Source: Promethearchaeota archaeon (GTDB taxonomy: Archaea; Asgardarchaeota; Lokiarchaeia; Sigynarchaeales; MK-D1). Taken from it: a stretch of DNA of 5,015 nt. Under the pieces are notes generated by a model. That model had not been told where the DNA came from. It worked only from the letters and a program-made list of their open reading frames with translations, and did no database searches. The DNA lies in assembly GCA_016839385.1 (NCBI GenBank), contig JAEOUK010000186.1, positions 1 through 5,015 on the forward strand. Direction: 5' to 3'. The translations under genes were made by a program, and so were the position numbers. Shown piece by piece: positions 1 to 5,002 of this stretch (its first letter is position 1; the number at the start of each line of letters is the position of its first letter).

Positions 1-277
1 AACTATTTTTCATGAATTCTGTAGTCATTTGGTTTTTAAACACTTCTTTGAATTGGTTGAAATTTTCGATCGGGCTCTGTTCAACCATTTTTTTTGTTTG
101 AATCACTGACGTCTCTTCAACATACTCACCTGCTAGTTTCAAAGCATTCTCCTCTCCCAATTCGGAACTAAACTTGCGTATCAATCCAACTATTGATTGA
201 AATCTTCCGATCATGAAATTTTCATAAGTGATCTCAAATTTATTTTTAAATTTTTCAGGTGTGATTTTTTCTGTCAT
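1..277 (-). CDS. ATC hydrolase-like protein, paralogue A (partial, C-terminus outside window)
   Basis: The minus-strand frame opens with ATG at 277-275 and stays open to the window edge, giving 92 residues that begin MTEKITPEKFKN. It aligns end to end with the N-terminal half of the protein at 342-860, with about 40% identity by hand count. Shared blocks are KFKN-FEI-YE near residues 10-20, RF near 26, GEE near 42, IENF-QFK near 70-77 and TEFMKN near the end. The visible part is a helical N-terminal region. The diagnostic C-terminal cysteine region of the family would lie beyond position 1, so family membership is inferred from the complete neighbour. No function follows from this half alone. 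The two genes lie head to tail with 64 bases between them, which fits local duplication. The gap holds a TATA-like box, so this copy may have its own promoter. Confidence 0.8.
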   Translation of the reverse strand, partial: MTEKITPEKFKNKFEITYENFMIGRFQSIVGLIRKFSSELGEENALKLAGEYVEETSVIQTKKMVEQSPIENFNQFKEVFKNQMTTEFMKNS

Positions 278-305
278 AGCAATCTATTCCCCTATGATCT
301 TAACA

Positions 306-314
306 ATATAAAAA
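306..314 (-). promoter_or_regulatory. TATA-like box upstream of paralogue A
   Basis: On the minus strand this reads TTTTTATAT and lies 29-37 nt upstream of the ATG at 277. An archaeal start site about 25 nt downstream would give a leader of only a few nucleotides. A purine run AGGGGA lies about 11 nt before the ATG and could serve as a weak ribosome binding site if the leader were longer. The match is by eye and AT-rich DNA produces such boxes by chance. Confidence 0.4.
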
Positions 315-341
315 TGATCGGTGAAACTGGTAACTAAATTC

Positions 342-860
342 TTATTCCTTTCCCCATGTATAACAGAGACTACAAAATTTATCTCCTTGCATCAATGTTT
401 TCATATGAGTTAATCTTACCTTTGGATGCAATGCATTTGCAATGGAATTGTCAGCTCTGCACGCGGTTCTAAAGCCTAGCTCCCCATCAAAATTCAACTT
501 TTTAAAAGTGTCTGCCCAAAGGCATTTATCATACCTTAGTTCAAAGACCTCATCAGTATCTTCTATAATCTGGAAAGAAGTTGCATTTTTCATAAATTCG
601 GTATTTAGTATAGACATTAAGACTATTTTGAACTGAGCAAAATTTTCAATTTGATCAATAGGCTGGGAGTTAGTTATCTGGGTTATTGCAAGATCATCAA
701 TATATTGACCTACTATTTGTAATGTTTCTTCCTCTCCGAAAACTTCCATGAACCTTTGAATAACTCCCAACATTGGTAGAAATCTCGTCATGAAAAAGTC
801 TTCGTAGGATATTTCAAAAGCATTTTTGAATTTTTTAGTGTCCTCAAATTTTTCTCCCAT
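342..860 (-). CDS. L-2-amino-thiazoline-4-carboxylate (ATC) hydrolase-like family protein, paralogue B
   Basis: A complete 172-residue protein with ATG at 860-858 and TAA at 344-342. The N-terminal half (about 1-95) is helical and contains GEEETLQIVGQY. The C-terminal half carries the pattern I associate with ATC-hydrolase-like proteins (Pfam ATC_hydrolase): ELRYDKCLWA with Cys113, an internal Cys134 followed by Asp137, then HPKVRL-THMKTLMQGDKFC with Cys163 and a closing CSLCYTW. Cys163 and Cys166 form a CxxC pair that might bind metal. Founding members of the family open a thiazoline ring in bacterial L-cysteine formation. Most archaeal members have no tested substrate, so the enzyme name is a family label only. 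There is no signal peptide or membrane segment, so it should be cytosolic. A TATA-like box centred about 25 nt upstream of the ATG suggests a leaderless transcript. The next gene downstream is a paralogue. Confidence 0.75.
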   Translation of the reverse strand: MGEKFEDTKKFKNAFEISYEDFFMTRFLPMLGVIQRFMEVFGEEETLQIVGQYIDDLAITQITNSQPIDQIENFAQFKIVLMSILNTEFMKNATSFQIIEDTDEVFELRYDKCLWADTFKKLNFDGELGFRTACRADNSIANALHPKVRLTHMKTLMQGDKFCSLCYTWGKE

Positions 861-880
861 TTCTATAACTTAACCTAAGT

Positions 881-890
881 ATTATTAAAA
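881..890 (-). promoter_or_regulatory. TATA-like box upstream of paralogue B
   Basis: The minus strand reads TTTTAATAAT at 21-30 nt before the ATG at 860. This is the spacing expected of an archaeal TATA box on a leaderless mRNA, and no Shine-Dalgarno-like sequence lies before that ATG. It was identified by eye only. Confidence 0.45.
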
Positions 891-931
891 CGCTTTTGAA
901 TCCCTTTCAACTGTTAAATAACTAATTAATC

Positions 932-1105
932 ATGAAAATTACAGACAGACAAATTCCTTCAATGAAATCCAGAAGAAAAAATGGTGAAGAAATAATAATT
1001 TACTATACAACTGGTACTGTTATACAAGATACTACATCTAAGGCTGCATAATACCTTAAAGCACTACTAAAAGGATTAGGAAATAAAATACAACTGAACC
1101 AGTAA
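932..1105 (+). pseudogene. Possible broken small gene with an in-frame TAA
   Basis: From ATG at 932 the frame encodes 39 residues (start MKITDRQIPSMK, end DTTSKAA) to a TAA at 1049-1051. The same frame then continues for 17 more sense codons (YLKALLKGLGNKIQ...) to a TAA-TAG double stop at 1103-1108. Read through, it would be a 57-position protein: a basic start, a strand-rich centre IIIYYTTGTVI and an amphipathic helix running across the stop. First codon positions are mostly purines, as in coding DNA. The TAA is one base from AAA, GAA or CAA, so one substitution could have truncated it. It could also be a genuine 39-residue gene ending at 1051, or non-coding. I recognise no family. No clear TATA box or ribosome binding site sits at the right distance, which lowers confidence. 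Confidence 0.35.
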
Positions 1106-1119
1106 TAGAATTGATCATA

Positions 1120-1125
1120 TTTTTT
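1120..1125 (+). terminator. Short poly-T tract after the broken small frame
   Basis: Six consecutive T residues lie 14 bases after the second stop at 1105, with no stem before them. This resembles a minimal archaeal U-tract terminator but is weak in such AT-rich DNA. Confidence 0.25.
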
Positions 1126-1169
1126 CCATCTTACCTTTCAAATAGTTTTTATTGAACACTGATTTTTCC

Positions 1170-1178
1170 ATAAATAAA
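1170..1178 (+). promoter_or_regulatory. TATA-like box for the HisC-like gene
   Basis: The sequence ATAAATAAA starts 55 nt before the ATG at 1225. A start site about 25 nt downstream would fall near 1200 and leave a leader of roughly 25 nt, enough to include the GTGAT element at 1216. It is the best TATA candidate in the gap, judged by eye. Confidence 0.4.
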
Positions 1179-1212
1179 TTATTGTTTGATCAACCTAGTG
1201 GTTAACTAAAGA

Positions 1213-1220
1213 GAAGTGAT
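1213..1220 (+). promoter_or_regulatory. GTGAT-type ribosome binding site that decides the start
   Basis: GAAGTGAT lies just before the ATG at 1225. Its GTGAT portion can pair with the ATCAC of the conserved 16S rRNA 3' end. GTG at 1216 is also an in-frame start, three codons upstream, but it is better explained as part of this binding site. Confidence 0.4.
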
Positions 1221-1224
1221 TTTG

Positions 1225-2361
1225 ATGGAAAAAACATTGATTAATTTAGGTTTAAATGACGGAATTTATTGTCCGGAGAAATGCATTGACTTATTAAAGA
1301 CTTTTAATGAACGTACATCTCTTAGGCATTATTCTACCCCTGCAAATGATTTAATGGTAGAAGCTATTGCAGAAGAGAATAACATTCCGAAAGAAAATGT
1401 CTTCGTAACATGGGGTTCTGGACCTGTTTTAAAACAATTGATTCCATGGCTTATTAAGAAGCAAATAAAATCCTCTTTTCGACGAATATTTAAGCATTTA
1501 TTTCTGAATAAGGGATATCCAGTTGTTACACCTAATTTAACATACACAAAAGTACCTTTAGGAGCAATTAAGCGAAAACTTCCTGTTATTTATTTGCCTA
1601 TTAAACCTGAGGATAATTTTCACTTAAATATTACACTCTTGGAAGACATCTTGAAAAAACAAGATTGTCTAGTATATATCGCAACACCAAATAATCCTAC
1701 GGGCCAACCTGTGGTAAGTGTAGAGGAAATGATTCCTCTAATTGAAAAATATGAAGATACGATGTTCTTTATGGATGAAGCGTATGTGGAATACATGGAC
1801 AAAAATGACCATACATATTTCACAAGTTTGGTACCTAAATATCCGAATTTATTTACAAGTAGAACTTTTTCGTTTGCTTATGGGATGGCAAGTGTCAAAG
1901 TAGGATATTTAGTAGCAAGTAAAAAGATTGTTGAGGAGATGGAATCTCAAGTCACCAATTACCGTATTGGATTATTGCAAGAAAAACTTGTCTGTGCAGC
2001 CTTAGAAGATGAAGATCATCTTCAATGGGTTAGAAAAACTGTCATAAATCATGTCGATTTCATACGAAATGAGTTGAAAATCTATCCAAATATGGTGACT
2101 TATCCAAGTATCACCCACTACTTTTTAGGAGAATTTATTGATGGACAAACCTCTGCTATCACTTTTGTTAATGAAATGATGAAAGTGGGAATCCGCATTA
2201 AGAAATTTTCTCCAAATGTTGGGTGTGATGAAACTCGATACTTCCGTATCACTGCAGGTACTCCGGAAGAAAATAAAAAATGTGTGGAAGCTGTTCATAG
2301 GGTTATGCGTAGAATTAGTCCTCAAGTTAAAACTACAATGCCTATTCCTGTTGCTAAATGA
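1225..2361 (+). CDS. HisC-like fold-type I aminotransferase homologue lacking the catalytic lysine
   Basis: A 378-residue protein close in length to histidinol-phosphate aminotransferase (about 350), from ATG 1225; GTG 1216 is an in-frame alternative. Class I/II PLP landmarks appear in order: WGSGP (63-67, cofactor phosphate region), LTY with Tyr107 (ring stacking), TPNNPTG (154-160), MDEAYVEY with Asp184 and Tyr187 (ring nitrogen and O3' contacts), RTFS (213-216), and FRITAGTPEEN with Arg341 (substrate carboxylate). In the family RTFS is followed by the Schiff-base lysine, as in SKAFGLAGLR. Here the block reads SFAYGMASVK, so the lysine is Phe217 and the phosphate-binding Arg is Lys225. A basic insertion lies near 76-97. 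Without the lysine, ordinary transamination is not expected. It may bind PLP or PMP non-covalently, do different chemistry, or act as a scaffold or sensor. No other histidine-pathway gene is present, so I give no hisC symbol. The fold is confident and the function unknown. Confidence 0.88.
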   Translation: MEKTLINLGLNDGIYCPEKCIDLLKTFNERTSLRHYSTPANDLMVEAIAEENNIPKENVFVTWGSGPVLKQLIPWLIKKQIKSSFRRIFKHLFLNKGYPVVTPNLTYTKVPLGAIKRKLPVIYLPIKPEDNFHLNITLLEDILKKQDCLVYIATPNNPTGQPVVSVEEMIPLIEKYEDTMFFMDEAYVEYMDKNDHTYFTSLVPKYPNLFTSRTFSFAYGMASVKVGYLVASKKIVEEMESQVTNYRIGLLQEKLVCAALEDEDHLQWVRKTVINHVDFIRNELKIYPNMVTYPSITHYFLGEFIDGQTSAITFVNEMMKVGIRIKKFSPNVGCDETRYFRITAGTPEENKKCVEAVHRVMRRISPQVKTTMPIPVAK

Positions 2362-2378
2362 TCAATTTTATTCCCAAC

Positions 2379-2387
2379 TTTTTTTTT
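2379..2387 (+). terminator. Poly-T terminator after the HisC-like gene
   Basis: Nine consecutive T residues begin 18 bases after the TGA at 2359-2361, with no GC-rich stem before them. This is the usual form of an archaeal intrinsic terminator. It would at least partly separate this gene from the glycosylase gene starting at 2413. Confidence 0.5.
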
Positions 2388-2412
2388 CTAATTTGAATTA
2401 TTTGCATTTAGA

Positions 2413-3273
2413 ATGACGTTTTTCGCTTCAGATTTTACTAAATTTTATGATGAGAAAGGATTAACTAAAGAAATAGTTAGAGATTTTCAGAACTTAATAT
2501 GGAGTTATTACAAAACTCATCCACGACCATTTCCATGGCGAGAAACTAGAAATCCCTATCACATTTTCATATCCGAATGGATGCTCCAACAAACACAAAC
2601 TTCTGCTGTTATACCAAAATATCAAACTTTCTTGGATAGATTTCCTTCTTTTCAAGAATTAGCAAACGCTTCTATAGATGATGTATTGAAGCTTTGGCAA
2701 GGATTAGGTTATAATCGTCGCGCAATTTGGATGAAAACGGCTGCTGAAATAATAGTAGACAAGTATAATGGAATTTTACCAAGAGATCCAGTAATATTAG
2801 AAAAAATTAAAGGTATTGGACACGCTACTGCTCGTGAAATGACCTCGTTTGCTTACAATGTCCCCAATACTTTTATCGAAACGAACATTCGGAGAGTTTA
2901 TCTTCACATCTTCTTCTTTACAAAGTCAGGAATCAAAGATAATGATATTTTAGAATTAGTAGAAAAAACAATAGATCATGATAATCCGAGAGAGTGGTAC
3001 TACGCTCTAATGGATTATGGCGTATATTTAAAGAAAATGGTGAAACCTGACCCGAATCATCGAAGTTTCCATTATAAAAAGCAACCAAAATTTGAAGGTT
3101 CAACCCGTGAATTGCGAGGTCAAATACTTCGATTGAAAATCGACAATCCCTCCATCACCATAGATGACTTGTCAAAAATAGTGCAAAAACCTTTGATAAA
3201 AGTGCAAAAAATCGTTACAAAAATGAAACAAGAAGGATTTTTCAAGAATTCCGATAAAAATACCAGTCAATAA
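2413..3273 (+). CDS. MutY/Nth-type HhH-GPD DNA glycosylase homologue without an Fe-S cluster
   Basis: A 286-residue protein of the base-excision repair glycosylase superfamily. It shows PFPWRETRNPYHIFISEWMLQQ with the MutY-type Glu55 in SEWMLQQTQT, FPSFQELANA, LWQGLGYNRRA (95-104), the helix-hairpin-helix IKGIGHATA (132-140) and FIETNIRRV (154-162). The MutY-like QQTQ and GLGY motifs suggest adenine or a similar base as target. The bifunctional lysine of endonuclease III is Ala138 here, so it should be monofunctional. The catalytic Asp of the loop after the HhH is Glu156. There is no cysteine in the protein, so the usual C-terminal 4Fe-4S site is absent, and there is no MutY NUDIX-like domain. 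Instead REWYYALMDYG and KFEGSTRELRGQ lead to a helix-turn-helix-like tail (about 232-276). I recall similar ETN/FEGS-type sequences in bacteria, including Patescibacteria, so transfer is possible. The symbol mutY is withheld because substrate specificity is unproven. Confidence 0.85.
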   Translation: MTFFASDFTKFYDEKGLTKEIVRDFQNLIWSYYKTHPRPFPWRETRNPYHIFISEWMLQQTQTSAVIPKYQTFLDRFPSFQELANASIDDVLKLWQGLGYNRRAIWMKTAAEIIVDKYNGILPRDPVILEKIKGIGHATAREMTSFAYNVPNTFIETNIRRVYLHIFFFTKSGIKDNDILELVEKTIDHDNPREWYYALMDYGVYLKKMVKPDPNHRSFHYKKQPKFEGSTRELRGQILRLKIDNPSITIDDLSKIVQKPLIKVQKIVTKMKQEGFFKNSDKNTSQ

Positions 3274-3296
3274 TTAAGGAGATATTCGCTTAATTA
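3271..3296. repeat. Perfect 8-bp inverted repeat overlapping the glycosylase stop codon
   Basis: TAATTAAG (3271-3278) is repeated inverted as CTTAATTA (3289-3296) around a 10-base loop. The left arm includes the TAA stop. Seven of the eight stem pairs are A-T, so the RNA hairpin would be weak, and no T run follows it. It could be a minor 3' end structure or a dyad binding site upstream of the next gene. Chance is also plausible. Confidence 0.4.
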
Positions 3297-3331
3297 CGTG
3301 TAGAATTGTATTTATGGTTCTTTTAAACTAC

Positions 3332-3341
3332 AAATATTATT
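3332..3341 (+). promoter_or_regulatory. Weak TATA-like box before the phosphatase-like gene
   Basis: AAATATTATT lies 48-57 nt before the ATG at 3389 and would place a start near 3362-3365, giving a leader of about 25 nt. AATTATAAT at 3364-3372 is an alternative but sits too near the start codon for standard spacing. Support is by eye only. Confidence 0.3.
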
Positions 3342-3379
3342 AAGATCGAACTTCCATTTACAAAATTATAATTGATTGC

Positions 3380-3384
3380 GTGAG
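3380..3384 (+). promoter_or_regulatory. GTGA-type ribosome binding site of the phosphatase-like gene
   Basis: GTGAG lies with its last base four nucleotides before the ATG at 3389. It has the same position and form as the element before the HisC-like gene. GTG 3380 could itself be a start in the same frame. Confidence 0.35.
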
Positions 3385-3388
3385 TTTC

Positions 3389-4105
3389 ATGAGTGAATTA
3401 CCGACCTGGGAAGGATTACTTCCATCAATGCCGGCTACTGTACTAAATTTACTAAAAGTAGATCAACCAAATATTATACCTAAACCTATAGAACCAGTAA
3501 TCCAGAATTTTAAAGATATTAAACGAGTGATAATGGTTGTTATTGACAACTTGGGTTTATTCGAAATAACTTATTACAAGCCAGAATTCCTCATTCAGAA
3601 AGCATCCGCATTTGTTTTATTATCCACAAAAAATCCATATACTCTTGGAGTATTTCATCAACTACTTTTTGGTGGATTTGAACCCAAAGGTTTTCATTTA
3701 TTAAGAAAATTGAATGAAGCAGGATTGGAGACTTGTTTTATTGGTCGTGCAAAAGATTTAAACCGATATAATGGAGGAACAAATGTAATACCAAAAGATA
3801 GCGATATGAGTACATGGATTGAGGCTGCTAAAGTAATTAACAAAAATGCATTCACATTGTTACATTTTCTTGATTTTGAGAACCTTCATCGACAAAAACG
3901 CGCTACTCCAGAAGAATTAATTGAAAAATTAATTAAAAGAACCGATAAATGGCTACTTTCCATTTATAAGCAGATGCGTTCGAAATCTCTCATGGTTATA
4001 ATTGGAAATCATGGTCGGTATAGATTAGATTTGGAATACAGTGGAAAGATAGCAGAATGGCGTAAAGCTTCGGTCCCTGTAGCGGTTATGGCATACAAAC
4101 AATGA
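3389..4105 (+). CDS. Short alkaline-phosphatase-superfamily (phosphodiesterase/pyrophosphatase-like) protein
   Basis: A 238-residue protein from ATG 3389 (GTG 3380 is in frame). RVIMVVIDNLG (46-56) matches the family's first strand, in which Asp53 is a metal ligand. LLSTKNPYTLGVFHQLLFGG (78-96) matches the nucleophile segment plus the helix before the LTG/FGG turn, with Ser79 or Thr80 as candidate nucleophile. KGFHLLRKLNEAGLETCFIGR resembles the segment after it. HFLDFENLH (159-167) resembles the D-x-D-x-x-x-H metal motif but is one residue shorter and has Glu164. MVIIGNHGR (202-210) stands where SDHG is expected, with Asn207 in place of a metal-binding Asp. Active members cleave phosphate mono- or diesters using two metals. 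Here one or both sites look altered, and the protein is far shorter than the usual 350-500 residues. It may be weakly active or a binding protein. There is no signal peptide, so it should be cytosolic. Family call moderate, activity unknown. Confidence 0.65.
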   Translation: MSELPTWEGLLPSMPATVLNLLKVDQPNIIPKPIEPVIQNFKDIKRVIMVVIDNLGLFEITYYKPEFLIQKASAFVLLSTKNPYTLGVFHQLLFGGFEPKGFHLLRKLNEAGLETCFIGRAKDLNRYNGGTNVIPKDSDMSTWIEAAKVINKNAFTLLHFLDFENLHRQKRATPEELIEKLIKRTDKWLLSIYKQMRSKSLMVIIGNHGRYRLDLEYSGKIAEWRKASVPVAVMAYKQ

Positions 4106-4117
4106 TTTTTTTATTTT
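4106..4117 (+). terminator. T-rich tract directly after the phosphatase-like gene
   Basis: Seven T residues follow the TGA stop immediately, then A and four more T residues. This could terminate transcription as an archaeal U-tract. It could instead serve as a poor TATA-like element for the LarE-like gene 37-48 nt downstream. Confidence 0.4.
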
Positions 4118-4144
4118 CTGATACCCAACAAACATACTCAGTTC

Positions 4145-4150
4145 TTGATT
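4145..4150 (+). promoter_or_regulatory. TTGATT element before the LarE-like start
   Basis: TTGATT lies three bases before the ATG at 4154. It aligns with the GTGAT and GTGAG elements of the two other genes, sharing TGA at 6-8 nt before the ATG. TTG 4145 is a possible but less likely in-frame start. Confidence 0.3.
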
Positions 4151-4153
4151 CTC

Positions 4154-5002
4154 ATGTTTCGAAAAGTTGAAGCGTATACGCCGGAATTAATTGAAGAATT
4201 AAATCAAAAATTATCAATATTCTACGAGCGAATTCGAGGGAAAAAAATATTAATTGCATTTTCAGGTGGATTAAATTCAACAATGTTAGTCGAACTTGCA
4301 CGACCCGTCGTACAAGAAATGAGTTGTGTCTTTGTCGAAACCTCATATACTTCTCCCCAAGACCTACAATACGTTCACGATTTCCAAGATTCTCCTGAGA
4401 ATTCTGAAATTAAAGTGGAAATTATCCAAAATTTAGAAATAAACCAAAATATCCTCGTTTTAAATTCAGATGAACGGGATTTTTTTTGTAAAAAAGGAAT
4501 TGCTGATATTATAGAAACATCCCGAAATTCAAAGAATTTTGATTTTTCGATAGATGGAACATGTTCCGAACATTTTCATGCATTTTGGGCAGGAAAACAG
4601 CAATTTGGTAATAAATATATAATGATTTTTGGCGAATTAGGGATAACTCGAGAAGATCTCTTATATTTAGCCAAAAAACATGGATTTAAGATTAATAAGC
4701 ATCCTGAAATCAATTTACTAACAAGATTTTCCTATAATTTACCAATTACAGAAGATTTACTTAAAGCAGTTAAAGAATTGGAGGATTTTGTCAAACATCT
4801 AACTGGTATCAAGCTAGTTCGAGTGAGAATTTTAGATAATCAGCATGTAATTATTGAGGTAAAAATGAAAGTTATCTCGAAATTACTTGATGAAAAAACT
4901 AGGAAAAAAATATACGCAAAATTTAGTGAGTATGGTTTTACTTCTATTAATGTAGATCTCGCAGGATATAGACAGAATAATCTATATATCTCTCGAAAAT
5001 AA
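4154..5002 (+). CDS. LarE-like (TIGR00268-type) PP-loop ATP pyrophosphatase homologue with altered motifs
   Basis: A 282-residue protein, normal for LarE, from ATG 4154 to TAA 5000-5002. The N-terminal PP-loop domain has ILIAFSGGLNSTML (32-45). C-terminal landmarks are GELGITREDL (160-169), KLVRVRILDNQHVIIEV (220-236) and DLAGYRQ (268-274), matching the VRVR and DL-GYR signatures of LarE. LarE adenylates and sulfurates the nickel-pincer cofactor of lactate racemase, giving up sulfur from its own cysteine. Here that region reads ERDFFCKK against the usual ERCYFCKK, so only Cys112 remains. SGGxDS has Asn41 in place of Asp. DGTNxDD reads DGTCSEH (134-140), RPG is lost, and the later DKP and ACLxSR segments read NKHP and INLLTR. 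No larA, larB or larC is visible. I infer an ATP- or nucleotide-binding sulfur-transfer relative with an unknown target. Fold confident, role open. Confidence 0.82.
   Translation: MFRKVEAYTPELIEELNQKLSIFYERIRGKKILIAFSGGLNSTMLVELARPVVQEMSCVFVETSYTSPQDLQYVHDFQDSPENSEIKVEIIQNLEINQNILVLNSDERDFFCKKGIADIIETSRNSKNFDFSIDGTCSEHFHAFWAGKQQFGNKYIMIFGELGITREDLLYLAKKHGFKINKHPEINLLTRFSYNLPITEDLLKAVKELEDFVKHLTGIKLVRVRILDNQHVIIEVKMKVISKLLDEKTRKKIYAKFSEYGFTSINVDLAGYRQNNLYISRK

Larger units (their letters stand above)
861..1224. other. Divergent intergenic region
   Basis: This 364-base stretch separates the minus-strand ATC hydrolase-like pair from the plus-strand genes. It holds a TATA-like box for each direction, a broken small reading frame on the plus strand (932-1105), a six-base T run just after it, and a direct repeat TTTTTCCAT at 1121-1129 and 1163-1171. 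I see no tRNA-like cloverleaf, CRISPR repeat, insertion-sequence end or strong hairpin in it. Confidence 0.6.

Noticed and set aside
442..636. Plus-strand open frame of 64 codons inside the ATC hydrolase-like gene
   Set aside because: It lies wholly opposite a well-supported conserved gene and its translation shows no domain.
861..1224. CRISPR array, tRNA or insertion-sequence end in the intergenic region
   Set aside because: There are no regularly spaced repeats, no cloverleaf-forming segments and no terminal inverted repeats with target duplications.
1329..2325. Several minus-strand open frames across the HisC-like gene
   Set aside because: They are antisense to a full-length conserved protein and have no recognisable motif or start signals.
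1225..2361. Naming the aminotransferase homologue hisC
   Set aside because: The catalytic lysine is missing and no histidine biosynthesis genes are adjacent.
2216..2416. Plus-strand frame overlapping the end of the HisC-like gene
   Set aside because: It is out of frame with a conserved C-terminus (FRITAGTPEEN) and its low-complexity Leu/Phe tail comes from T-rich intergenic DNA.
3276..3300. AAGGAGAT as a ribosome binding site for a hidden small gene
   Set aside because: The only nearby start downstream, GTG at 3298, is followed at once by TAG, and no other frame opens there.
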